Shown here piece by piece: positions 13,441-26,499 of a DNA stretch of 64,000 nucleotides (position 1 is the first letter of the stretch; each line of letters opens with the position of its first letter). Position numbers and translations under genes: made by a program. Under the pieces are notes generated by a model, which was given only the letters and a program-made list of their open reading frames with translations, ran no database searches and was not told the DNA's origin. The stretch is from Metridium senile (Eukaryota; Cnidaria; Anthozoa; Actiniaria; Metridiidae). The DNA lies in contig OX459110.1 in assembly GCA_949775045.1 (NCBI GenBank), positions 5,774,229 to 5,838,228 of the forward strand, given 5' to 3'.

Positions 13441-15990
13441 ATTTTAACCTAGACGCTGTGAGTAATGTCTGAGAATATTAGAGCATTCTGATAAATGCGC
13501 TAGATTTTATTTAGAAAAAAACTACAAAATCCTACCCAGAATGCAATATGCCCCATAGGGTGATCTGAAAATGTGTCAAAAAGATCCGGGTTTTCGGCAC
13601 AAAATTTTTGCATAGACCCTGTGAGTAATGTCTGAGAATATTAGAGCATTCTGATATATGCGCAAGATTATATTTAGAAAAAACTACAAAATCCTACCCA
13701 GAATGCAATATGCCCTATAGGATGATCTGAAAATGTGTCAAAAAGATCCGGATTTTCGGCACAAAATTTTTGCCTAGACGCTGTGAGTAATGTCTGAGAA
13801 TATTAGAACATTCTGATAAATGCGCAAGATTTTATTTAGAAAAAAAACTACAAAATCCTACCCAGAATGCAATATGCCCTATAGGGTGATCTGAAAATGT
13901 GTCAAAAAGATCGGGGTTTTCGGCACAAAATTTTTGCATAGACCCTGTGAGTAATGTCTGAGAATATTAGAGCATTCTGATATATGCGCAAGATTATATT
14001 TAGAAAAAACTACAAAATCCTACCCAGAATGCAATATGCCCTATAGGGTGTTCTGAAAATGTGTCAACAAGATCCGGGTTTTCGGCACAAAATTTTTGCC
14101 TAGACGCTGTGAGTAATGTCTGAGAATATTAGAGCATTCTGATAAATGTGCAAGATTTTATTTAGAAAAAACTACAAAATCCTACCCAGAATGCAATATG
14201 CCCTATAGGGTGATCTTAAAATGTGTCAAAAAGATCGGGGTTTTCGGCACAAAATTTTCGCCTAGACCCTGTGAGTAATGTCTGAGAATATTAGAGCATT
14301 CTGATATATGCGCAAGATTATATTTAGAAAAAACTACAAAATCCTACCCAGAATGCAATATGCCCTATATGATGATCTGAAAATGTGTCAAAAAGATCCG
14401 GGTTTTCGGCACAAAATTTTTGCCTAGACGCTGTGAGTAATGTCTGAGAATATTAGAGCATTCTGATAAATGCGCAAGATTTTATTTAGAAAAAAAACTA
14501 CAAAATCCTACCCAGAATGCAATATGCCCTATAGGGTGATCTGAAAATGTGTCAAAAAGATCGGGGTTTTCGGCACAAAATTTTTGCATAGACCCTGTGA
14601 GTAATGTCTGAGAATATTAGAGCATTCTGATATATGCGCAAGATTATATTTAGAAAAAACTACAAAATCCTAACCAGAACGCAATATGCCCTATAGGGTG
14701 ATCTGAAAATGTGTCAAAAAGATCCGGGTTTTCGGCACAAAATTTTTGCCTAGACGCTGTGAGTAATGTCTGAGAATATTAGAGCATTCTGATAAATGCG
14801 CAAGATTTTATTTAGAAAAAACTACAAAATCCTACCCAGAATGCAATATGCCCTATAGGGTGATCTTAAAATGTGTCAAAAAGATCGAGGTTTTCGGCAC
14901 AAAATTTTAACCTAGACGCTGTGAGTAATGTCTGAGAATATTAGAGCATTCTGATAAATGCGCCAGATTTTATTTAGAAAAAAAACTACAAAATCCTACC
15001 CAGAATGCAATATGCCCTATAGGGTGATCTGAAAATGTGTCAAAAAGATCCGGGTTTTCGGCACAAAATTTTTGCCTAGACGCTGTGAGTAATGTCTGAG
15101 AATATTAGAGCATTCTGATATATGCGCAAGATTATATTTAGAAAAAACTACAAAAATCCTACCCAGAATGCAATATGCCCGATAGGGTGATCTGAAAATG
15201 TGTCAAAAAGATCCGGGTTTTCGGCACAAAATTTTTGCCTAGACGCTGTGAGTAATGTCTGAGAATATTAGAGCATTCTGATAAATGCGCAAGATTTTAT
15301 TTAGAAAAAAAACTACAAAATCCTACCCAGAATGCAATATGCCCTATAGGGTGATCTGAAAATGTGTCAAAAAGATCGGGGTTTTCGGCACAAAATTTTT
15401 GCATAGACGCTGTGAGTAATGTCTGAGAATATTAGAGCATTCTGATAAATGCGCAAGATTTTATTTAGAAAAAACTACAAAATCCTACCCAGAATGCAAT
15501 ATGCCCTATAGGGTGATCTGAAAATGTGTCAAAAAGATCGGGGTTTTCGGCACAAAATTTTCGCCTAGACCCTGTGAGTAATGTCTGAGAATATTAGAGC
15601 ATTCTGATAAATGCGCAAGATTATATTTAGAAAAAACTACAAAATCCTACCCAGAATGCAATATGCCCTATAGGCTGATCTGAAAATGTGTCAAAAAGAT
15701 CGGGGTTTTCGGCACAAAATTTTTGCCTAGACCATGTGAGTAATGTCTGAGAATATTAGAGCATTCTGATATATGTGCAAGATTTTATTTAGAAAAAACT
15801 ACAAAATCCTACCCAGAATGCAATATGCCCTATAGGGTGATCTGAAAATGTTTCAAAAAGATCGGGGTTTTCGGTATAAAACTTTTGCCTAGACCCTGTG
15901 AGTAATGTCTGAGAATATTAGAGCATTCTGATAAATGCGCAAGATTTTATTTAGAAAAAAAACTACAAAATCCTACCCAGAATGCAATAT
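8240..15990 (+). repeat. Thirty-two-monomer duplication, offset exactly 5201 bp
   Basis: 8240-10790 is copied at 13440-15990 with no net length change. Pairs at exactly 5201 bp are GCGCTAGATT (8300/13501), TGTTCTG (8850/14051), the double variant AACCAGAACG (9471/14672), GCCCGATAGGG (9980/15181) and CGGTATAAAA (10671/15872). After 10790 the source reads GATCTTAAAA while the copy reads GATCTGAAAA, which marks the end. Together with the 4226-bp duplication it places the markers of 8300-8850 in three copies, the last two 975 bp apart. Confidence 0.9.
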
Positions 15991-17700
15991 GCCCTATAGG
16001 GTGATCTGAAAATGTGTCAAAAAGATCGGGGTTTTCGGCACAAAATTTTTGCATAGACGCTGTGAGTAATGTCTGAGAATATTAGAGCATTCTGATAAAT
16101 GCGCAAGATTTTATTTAGAAAAAACTACAAAATCCTACCCAGAATGCAATATGCCCTATAGGGTGATCTGAAAATGTGTCAAAAAGATCGGGGTTTTCGG
16201 CACAAAATTTTCGCCTAGACCCTGTGAGTAATGTCTGAGAATATTAGAGCATTCTGATAAATGCGTAAGATTATATTTAGAAAAAACTACAAAATCCTAC
16301 CCAGAATGCAATATGCCCTATAGGGTGATCTGAAAATGTGTCAAAAAGATCGGGGTTTTCGGCACAAAATTTTTGCCTAGACCATGTGAGTAATGTCTGA
16401 GAATATTAGAGCATTCTGATATATGTGCAAGATTTTATTTAGAAAAAACTACAAAATCCTACCCAGAATGCAATATGCCCTATAGGGTGATCTGAAAATG
16501 TTTCAAAAAGATCGGGGTTTTCGGTATAAAACTTTTGCCTAGACCCTGTGAGTAATGTCTGAGAATATTAGAGCATTCTGATAAATGCGCAAGATTTTAT
16601 TTAGAAAAAACTACAAAATCCTACCCAGAATGCAATATGCCCCATAGGGTGATCTGAAAATGTGTCAAAAAGATCGGGGTTTTCGGCACAAAATTTTTGC
16701 ATAGACCCTGTGAGTAATGTCTGAGAATATTAGAGCATTCTGATAAATGCGCAAGATTATATTTAGAAAAAACTACAAAATCCTACCCAGAATGCAATAT
16801 GCCCTATAGGCTGATCTGAAAATGTGTCAAAAAGATCGGGGTTTTCGGCACAAAATTTTTGCCTAGACCATGTGAGTAATGTCTGAGAATATTAGAGCAT
16901 TCTGATATATGTGCAAGATTTTATTTAGAAAAAACTACAAAATCCTACCCAGAATGCAATATGCCCTATAGGGTGATCTGAAAATGTTTCAAAAAGATCG
17001 GGGTTTTCGGTATAAAACTTTTGCCTAGACCCTGTGAGTAATGTCTGAGAATATTAGAGCATTCTGATAAATGCGCAAGATTTTATTTAGAAAAAAAACT
17101 ACAAAATCCTACCCAGAATGCAATATGCCCTATAGGGTGATCTGAAAATGTGTCAAAAAGATCGGGGTTTTCGGCACAAAATTTTTGCATAGACGCTGTG
17201 AGTAATGTCTGAGAATATTAGAGCATTCTGATAAATGCGCAAGATTTTATTTAGAAAAAACTACAAAATCCTACCCAGAATGCAATATGCCCTATAGGGT
17301 GATCTGAAAATGTGTCAAAAAGATCGGGGTTTTCTGCACAAAATTTTCGCCTAGACCCTGTGAGTAATGTCTGAGAATATTAGAGCATTCTGATAAATGC
17401 GTAAGATTATATTTAGAAAAAACTACAAAATCCTACCCAGAATGCAATATGCCCTATAGGGTGATCTGAAAATGTGTCAAAAAGATCGGGGTTTTCGGCA
17501 CAAAATTTTTGCCTAGACCATGTGAGTAATGTCTGAGAATATTAGAGCATTCTGATATATGTGCAAGATTTTATTTAGAAAAAACTACAAAATCCTACCC
17601 AGAATGCAATATGCCCTATAGGGTGATCTGAAAATGTTTCAAAAAGATCGGGGTTTTCGATATAAAACTTTTGCCTAGACCCTGTGAGTAATGTCTGAGA
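15700..17700 (+). repeat. Four- and three-monomer local repeats carrying the GTATAAAAC variant
   Basis: A recognisable monomer group repeats here at about 15.7, 16.4, 16.9 and 17.5 kb. It comprises a unit with GACCATGTGAG, then one with GATATATGTGCAAG, GTTTCAAAAAG and CGGTATAAAACTTTTGCC. Spacings alternate between roughly 650 bp (four monomers) and 490 bp (three monomers). The last copy has a private change to TTCGATATAAAAC near 17659. The group also occurs near 10.67 kb, at 20.1-25.1 kb, at 36.3 and 40.9 kb, and once right of the transposon near 47.77 kb. Confidence 0.85.
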
Positions 17701-17769
17701 ATATTAGAGCATTCTGATAAATGCGCAAGATTTTATTTAGAAAAAACTACAAAATCCTACCCAGAATGC

Positions 17770-19480
17770 AATATGCCCCATAGGGGATCTGAAAATGTGT
17801 CAAAAAGATCGGGGTTTTCGGCACAAAATTTTTGCATAGACCCTGTGAGTAATGTCTGAGAATTATTAGAGCATTCTGATATAATGCGCAAGATTATATT
17901 TAGAAAAAACTACAAAATCCTACCCAGAATGCAATATGCCCTATAGGGTGATCTTAAAATGTGTCAAAAAGATCGGGTTTTCGGCACAAAATTTTCGCCT
18001 AGACCCTGTGAGTAATGTCTGAGAATATTAGAGCATTCTGATATATGCGCAAGATTATATTTAGAAAAAACTACAAAATCCTACCCAGAATGCAATATGC
18101 CCTATAGGATGATCTGAAAATGTGTGAAAAAGATCCGGGTTTTCGGCACAAAATTTTTGCCTAGACGCTGTGAGTAATGTCTGAGAATATTAGAGCATTC
18201 TGATAAATGCGCAAGATTTATTTAGAAAAAAAACTACAAAATCCTACCCAGAATGCAATATGCCCTATAGGGTGATCTGAAAATGTGTCAAAAAGATCGG
18301 TGTTTTCGGCACAAAATTTTTGCATAGACCCTGGTGAGAATTGTCTGAGATATTAGAGCATTCTGATATATGCGCAAGATTATATTTAGAAAAAACTACA
18401 AAATCCTACCCAGAATGCAATATGCCCTATAGTTTGATCTGAAAATGTGTCAAAAAGATCCGGGTTTTCGGCACAAAATTTTTGACTAGACGCTGTGAGT
18501 AATGTCTGAGAATATTAGAGCATTTCTGATAAAATGCGCAAGATTTTATTTAGAAAAAACTACAAAATCCTACCCAGAATGCAATATGCCCTATAGGGTG
18601 ATCTTAAAATGTGTCAAAAAGATCGGGGTTTTCGGCACAAAATTTTTGCATAGACCCTGTGAGTAATGTCTGAGAATATTAGAGCATTCTGATATATGCG
18701 CAAGATTATATTTAGAAAAAACTACAAAATCCTACCCAGAATGCAATATGCCCTATAGGGTGATCTGAAAATGTGTCAAAAAGATCGGGGTTTTCGGCAC
18801 AAAATTTTCGCCTAGACCCTGTGAGTAATGTCTGAGAATATTAGAGCATTCTGATATATGCGCAAGATTATATTTAGAAAAAACTACAAAATCCTACCCA
18901 GAATGCAATATGCCCTATAGGATGATCTGAAAATTTGTCAGAAAGATCCGGGTTTGCGGCACAAAATTTTTGCCTAGACGCTAGTGAGTAATGTCTGAGA
19001 ATATTAGAGCATTCTGATAAATGCGCAAGATTTTATTTAGAAAAAAAACTACAAAATCCTACCCAGAATGCAATATGCCCTATAGGGTGATCTGAAAATG
19101 TGTCAAAAAGATCCGGGTTTTCGGCACAAAATTTTTGCATAGACCCTGTGAGTAATGTCTGAGAATATTAGAGCATTCTGATATATGCGCAAGATTATAT
19201 TTAGAAAAACTACAAAATCCTACCCAGAATGCAATATGCCCTATAGGGTGATCTGAAAATGTGTCAAAAAGATCCGGGTTTTCGGCACAAAATTTTTGAC
19301 TAGACGCTGTGAGTAATGTCTGAGAATATTAGAGCATTCTGATAAATGCGCAAGATTTTATTTAGAAAAAACTACAAAATCCTACCCAGAATGCAATATG
19401 CCCTATAGGGTGATCTTAAAATGTGTCAAAAAGATCGGGGTTTTCGGCACAAAATTTTTGCATAGACCCTAGTGAGTAAT
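17770..19480 (+). repeat. Indel-rich satellite tract
   Basis: This stretch concentrates single-base insertions and deletions that are rare elsewhere. Examples are ATAGGGGATC (base lost near 17785), GAATTATTAG (near 17861), GATATAATGC (near 17879), GATCGGGTTTTC (one G lost near 17972), AGATTTATTT (near 18217), CCTGGTGAGAATTGTCTGAGATATT (altered at several bases near 18332), CATTTCTGATAAAATGC (near 18522), CGCTAGTGAG (near 18981) and CCCTAGTGAG (near 19469). Monomers remain clearly recognisable and in register. Confidence 0.8.
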
Positions 19481-19999
19481 GTCTGAGAATATTAGAGCAT
19501 TCTGATATATGCGCAAGATTATATTTAGAAAAAACTACAAAATCCTACCCAGAATGCAATATGCCCTATAGGGTGATCTGAAAATGTGTCAAAAAGATCG
19601 GGGTTTTCGGCACAAAATTTTCGCCTAGACCCTGTGAGTAATGTCTGAGAATATTAGAGCATTCTGATATATGCGCAAGATTATATTTAGAAAAAACTAC
19701 AAAATCCTACCCAGAATGCAATATGCCCTATAGGATGATCTGAAAATTTGTCAGAAAGATCCGGGTTTGCGGCACAAAATTTTTGCCTAGACGCTGTGAG
19801 TAATGTCTGAGAATATTAGAGCATTCTGATAAATGCGCAAGATTTTATTTAGAAAAAAACTACAAAATCCTACCCAGAATGCAATATGCCCTATAGGGTG
19901 ATCTGAAAATGTGTCAAAAAGATCGGGGTTTTCGGCACAAAATTTTTGCATAGACCCTGTGAGTAATGTCTGAGAATATTAGAGCATTCTGATATATGC

Positions 20000-22900
20000 G
20001 CAAGATTATATTTAGAAAAAACTACAAAATCCTACCCAGAATGCAATATGCCCTATAGGGTGATCTGAAAATGTTTCAAAAAGATCGGGGTTTTCGGTAT
20101 AAAACTTTTGCCTAGACCCTGTGAGTAATGTCTGAGAATATTAGAGCATTCTGATAAATGCGCAAGATTTTATTTAGAAAAAAAACTACAAAATCCTACC
20201 CAGAATGCAATATGCCCTATAGGGTGATCTGAAAATGTGTCAAAAAGATCGGGGTTTTCGGCACAAAATTTTCGCCTAGACCCTGTGAGTAATGTCTGAG
20301 AATATTAGAGCATTCTGATAAATGCGCAAGATTTTATTTAGAAAAAAACTACAAAATCCTACCCAGAATGCAATATGCCCTATAGGGTGATCTGAAAATG
20401 TGTCAAAAAGATCGGGGTTTTCGGCACAAAATTTTTGCATAGACCCTGTGAGTAATGTCTGAGAATATTAGAGCATTCTGATATATGCGCAAGATTATAT
20501 TTAGAAAAAACTACAAAATCCTACCCAGAATGCAATATGCCCTATAGGGTGATCTGAAAATGTTTCAAAAAGATCGGGGTTTTCGGTATAAAACTTTTGC
20601 CTAGACCCTGTGAGTAATGTCTGAGAATATTAGAGCATTCTGATAAATGCGCAAGATTTTATTTAGAAAAAAAACTACAAAATCCTACCCAGAATGCAAT
20701 ATGCCCTATAGGGTGATCTGAAAATGTGTCAAAAAGATCGGGGTTTTCGGCACAAAATTTTTGCATAGACGCTGTGAGTAATGTCTGAGAATATTAGAGC
20801 ATTCTGATAAATGCGCAAGATTTTATTTAGAAAAAACTACAAAATCCTACCCAGAATGCAATATGCCCTATAGGGTGATCTGAAAATGTGTCAAAAAGAT
20901 CGGGGTTTTCGGCACAAAATTTTCGCCTAGACCCTGTGAGTAATGTCTGAGAATATTAGAGCATTCTGATAAATGCGCAAGATTATATTTAGAAAAAACT
21001 ACAAAATCCTACCCAGAATGCAATATGCCCTATAGGGTGATCTGAAAATGTGTCAAAAAGATCGGGGTTTTCGGCACAAAATTTTTGCCTAGACCATGTG
21101 AGTAATGTCTGAGAATATTAGAGCATTCTGATATATGTGCAAGATTTTATTTAGAAAAAACTACAAAATCCTACCCAGAATGCAATATGCCCTATAGGGT
21201 GATCTGAAAATGTTTCAAAAAGATCGGGGTTTTCGGTATAAAACTTTTGCCTAGACCCTGTGAGTAATGTCTGAGAATATTAGAGCATTCTGATAAATGC
21301 GCAAGATTTTATTTAGAAAAAACTACAAAATCCTACCCAGAATGCAATATGCCCTATAGGATGATCTGAAAATTTGTCAGAAAGATCCGGGTTTTCGGCA
21401 CAAAATTTTTGCCTAGACGCTGTGAGTAATGTCTGAGAATATTAGAGCATTCTGATAAATGCGCAAGATTTTATTTAGAAAAAACTACAAAATCCTACCC
21501 AGAATGCAATATGCCCTATAGGGTGATCTGAAAATGTGTCAAAAAGATCGGGGTTTTCGGCACAAAATTTTCGCCTAGACCCTGTGAGTAATGTCTGAGA
21601 ATATTAGAGCATTCTGATAAATGCGCAAGATTTTATTTAGAAAAAACTACAAAATCCTACCCAGAATGCAATATGCCCTATAGGGTGATCTTAAAATGTG
21701 TCAAAAAGATCGGGGTTTTCGGCACAAAATTTTTGCATAGACCCTGTGAGTAATGTCTGAGAATATTAGAGCATTCTGATATATGCGCAAGATTATATTT
21801 AGAAAAAACTACAAAATCCTACCCAGAATGCAATATGCCCTATAGGGTGATCTGAAAATGTGTCAAAAAGATCGGGGTTTTCGGCACAAAATTTTCGCCT
21901 AGACCCTGTGAGTAATGTCTGAGAATATTAGAGCATTCTGATAAATGCGCAAGATTTTATTTAGAAAAAAACTACAAAATCCTACCCAGAATGCAATATG
22001 CCCTATAGGGTGATCTGAAAATGTGTCAAAAAGATCGGGGTTTTCGGCACAAAATTTTTGCATAGACCCTGTGAGTAATGTCTGAGAATATTAGAGCATT
22101 CTGATATATGCGCAAGATTATATTTAGAAAAAACTACAAAATCCTACCCAGAATGCAATATGCCCTATAGGGTGATCTGAAAATGTTTCAAAAAGATCGG
22201 GGTTTTCGGTATAAAACTTTTGCCTAGACCCTGTGAGTAATGTCTGAGAATATTAGAGCATTCTGATAAATGCGCAAGATTTTATTTAGAAAAAAAACTA
22301 CAAAATCCTACCCAGAATGCAATATGCCCTATAGGGTGATCTGAAAATGTGTCAAAAAGATCGGGGTTTTCGGCACAAAATTTTTGCATAGACGCTGTGA
22401 GTAATGTCTGAGAATATTAGAGCATTCTGATAAATGCGCAAGATTTTATTTAGAAAAAACTACAAAATCCTACCCAGAATGCAATATGCCCTATAGGGTG
22501 ATCTGAAAATGTGTCAAAAAGATCGGGGTTTTCGGCACAAAATTTTCGCCTAGACCCTGTGAGTAATGTCTGAGAATATTAGAGCATTCTGATAAATGCG
22601 CAAGATTATATTTAGAAAAAACTACAAAATCCTACCCAGAATGCAATATGCCCTATAGGGTGATCTGAAAATGTGTCAAAAAGATCGGGGTTTTCGGCAC
22701 AAATTTTTGCCTAGACCATGTGAGTAATGTCTGAGAATATTAGAGCATTCTGATATATGTGCAAGATTTTATTTAGAAAAAACTACAAAATCCTACCCAG
22801 AATGCAATATGCCCTATAGGGTGATCTGAAAATGTTTCAAAAAGATCGGGGTTTTCGGTATAAAACTTTTGCCTAGACCCTGTGAGTAATGTCTGAGAAT

Positions 22901-25700
22901 ATTAGAGCATTCTGATAAATGCGCAAGATTTTATTTAGAAAAAACTACAAAATCCTACCCAGAATGCAATATGCCCCATAGGGTGATCTGAAAATGTGTC
23001 AAAAAGATCGGGGTTTTCGGCACAAAATTTTTGCATAGACCCTGTGAGTAATGTCTGAGAATATTAGAGCATTCTGATATATGCGCAAGATTATATTTAG
23101 AAAAAACTACAAAATCCTACCCAGAATGCAATATGCCCTATAGGGTGATCTTAAAATGTGTCAAAAAGATCGGGGTTTTCGGCACAAAATTTTCGCCTAG
23201 ACCCTGTGAGTAATGTCTGAGAATATTAGAGCATTCTGATATATGCGCAAGATTATATTTAGAAAAAACTACAAAATCCTACCCAGAATACAATATGCCC
23301 TATAGGATGATCTGAAAATGTGTGAAAAAGATCCGGGTTTTCGGCACAAAATTTTTGCCTAGACGTTGTGAGTAATGTCTGAGAATATTAGAGCATTCTG
23401 ATAAATGCGCAAGATTTTATTTAGAAAAAAAACTACAAAATCCTACCCAGAATGCAATATGCCCTATAGGGTGATCTGAAAATGTGTCAAAAAGATCCGG
23501 GTTTTCGGCACAAAATTTTTGCATAGACCCTGTGAGTAATGTCTGAGAATATTAGAGCATTCTGATATATGCGCAAGATTATATTTAGAAAAAACTATAA
23601 AATCCTACCCAGAATGCAATATGCCCTATAGGGTGATCTGAAAATGTGTCAAAAAGATCGGGGTTTTCGGCACAAAATTTTCGCCTAGACCCTGTGAGTA
23701 ATGTCTGAGAATATTAGAGCATTCTGATAAATGCGCAAGATTTTATTTAGAAAAAACTACAAAATCCTACCCAGAATGCAATATGCCCTATAGGGTGATC
23801 TTAAAATGTGTCAAAAAGATCGGGGTTTTCGGCACAAAATTTTTGCATAGACCCTGTGAGTAATGTCTGAGAATATTAGAGCATTCTGATATATGCGCAA
23901 GATTATATTTAGAAAAAACTACAAAATCCTACCCAGAATGCAATATGCCCTATAGGGTGATCTGAAAATGTGTCAAAAAGATCGGGGTTTTCGGCACAAA
24001 ATTTTCGCCTAGACCCTGTGAGTAATGTCTGAGAATATTAGAGCATTCTGATATATGCGCAAGATTATATTTAGAAAAAACTACAAAATCCTACCCAGAA
24101 TGCAATATGCCCTATAGGATGATCTGAAAATTTGTGAGAAAGATCCGGGTTTTCGGCACAAAATTTTTGCCTAGACGCTGTGAGTAATGTCTGAGAATAT
24201 TAGAGCATTCTGATAAATGCGCAAGATTTTATTTAGAAAAAAACTACAAAATCCTACCCAGAATGCAATATGCCCTATAGGGTGATCTGAAAATGTGTCA
24301 AAAAGATCGGGGTTTTCGGCACAAAATTTTTGCATAGACCCTGTGAGTAATGTCTGAGAATATTAGAGCATTCTGATATATGCGCAAGATTATATTTAGA
24401 AAAAACTACAAAATCCTACCCAGAATGCAATATGCCCTATAGGGTGATCTGAAAATGTTTCAAAAAGATCGGGGTTTTCGGTATAAAACTTTTGCCTAGA
24501 CCCTGTGAGTAATGTCTGAGAATATTAGAGCATTCTGATAAATGCGCAAGATTTTATTTAGAAAAAAAACTACAAAATCCTACCCAGAATGCAATATGCC
24601 CTATAGGGTGATCTGAAAATGTGTCAAAAAGATCGGGGTTTTCGGCACAAAATTTTTGCATAGACGCTGTGAGTAATGTCTGAGAATATTAGAGCATTCT
24701 GATAAATGCGCAAGATTTTATTTAGAAAAAACTACAAAATCCTACCCAGAATGCAATATGCCCTATAGGGTGATCTGAAAATGTGTCAAAAAGATCGGGG
24801 TTTTCGGCACAAAATTTTCGCCTAGACCCTGTGAGTAATGTCTGAGAATATTAGAGCATTCTGATAAATGCGCAAGATTATATTTAGAAAAAACTACAAA
24901 ATCCTACCCAGAATGCAATATGCCCTATAGGGTGATCTGAAAATGTGTCAAAAAGATCGGGGTTTTCGGCACAAAATTTTTGCCTAGACCATGTGAGTAA
25001 TGTCTGAGAATATTAGAGCATTCTGATATATGTGCAAGATTTTATTTAGAAAAAACTACAAAATCCTACCCAGAATGCAATATGCCCTATAGGGTGATCT
25101 GAAAATGTTTCAAAAAGATCGGGGTTTTCGGTATAAAACTTTTGCCTAGACCCTGTGAGTAATGTCTGAGAATATTAGAGCATTCTGATAAATGCGCAAG
25201 ATTTTATTTAGAAAAAACTACAAAATCCTACCCAGAATGCAATATGCCCCATAGGGTGATCTGAAAATGTGTCAAAAAGATCGGGGTTTTCGGCACAAAA
25301 TTTTTGCATAGACCCTGTGAGTAATGTCTGAGAATATTAGAGCATTCTGATATATGCGCAAGATTATATTTAGAAAAAACTACAAAATCCTACCCAGAAT
25401 GCAATATGCCCTATAGGGTGATCTTAAAATGTGTCAAAAAGATCGGGGTTTTCGGCACAAAATTTTCGCCTAGACCCTGTGAGTAATGTCTGAGAATATT
25501 AGAGCATTCTGATATATGCGCAAGATTATATTTAGAAAAAACTACAAAATCCTACCCAGAATACAATATGCCCTATAGGATGATCTGAAAATGTGTGAAA
25601 AAGATCCGGGTTTTCGGCACAAAATTTTTGCCTAGACGTTGTGAGTAATGTCTGAGAATATTAGAGCATTCTGATAAATGCGCAAGATTATATTTAGAAA
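20000..25700 (+). repeat. Fourteen-monomer duplication, offset about 2273 bp
   Basis: About 22.0-23.4 kb is copied at about 24.3-25.7 kb. Pairs are CCCAGAATACAATATG (23281/25554), GACGTTGTGAG (23362/25635) and TATAAAAC (22210/24482). The GACGTT unit is repeated once more 162 bp further on (near 25797), a single-monomer duplication at the end of the copy. Similar but older copies occupy 20.0-21.3 kb. Confidence 0.82.
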
Positions 25701-26499
25701 AAACTACAAAATCCTACCCAGAATGCAATATGCCCTATAGGATGATCTGAAAATGTGTGAAAAAGATCCGGGTTTTCGGCACAAAATTTTTGCCTAGACG
25801 TTGTGAGTAATGTCTGAGAATATTAGAGCATTCTGATAAATGCGCAAGATTTTATTTAGAAAAAAAACTACAAAATCCTACCCAGAATGCAATATGCCCT
25901 ATAGGGTGATCTGAAAATGTGTCAAAAAGATCGGGGTTTTCGGCACAAAATTTTTGCATAGACCCTGTGAGTAATGTCTGAGAATATTAGAGCATTCTGA
26001 TATATGCGCAAGATTATATTTAGAAAAAACTACAAAATCCTACCCAGAATGCAATATGCCCTATAGGGTGATCTGAAAATGTGTCAAAAAGATCCGGGTT
26101 TTCGGCACAAAATTTTTGACTAGACGCTGTGAGTAATGTCTGAGAATATTAGAGCATTCTGATAAATGCGCAAGATTTTATTTAGAAAAAACTACAAAAT
26201 CCTACCCAGAATGCAATATGCCCTATAGGGTGATCTTAAAATGTGTCAAAAAGATCGGGGTTTTCGGCACAAAATTTTTGCATAGACTCTGTGAGTAATG
26301 TCTGAGAATATTAGAGCATTCTGATATATGCGCAAGATTATATTTAGAAAAAACTACAAAATCCTACCCAGAATGCAATATGCCCTATAGGGTGATCTGA
26401 AAATGTGTCAAAAAGATCGGGGTTTTCGGCACAAAATTTTCGCCTAGACCCTGTGAGTAATGTCTGAGAATATTAGAGCATTCTGATATATGCGCAAGA

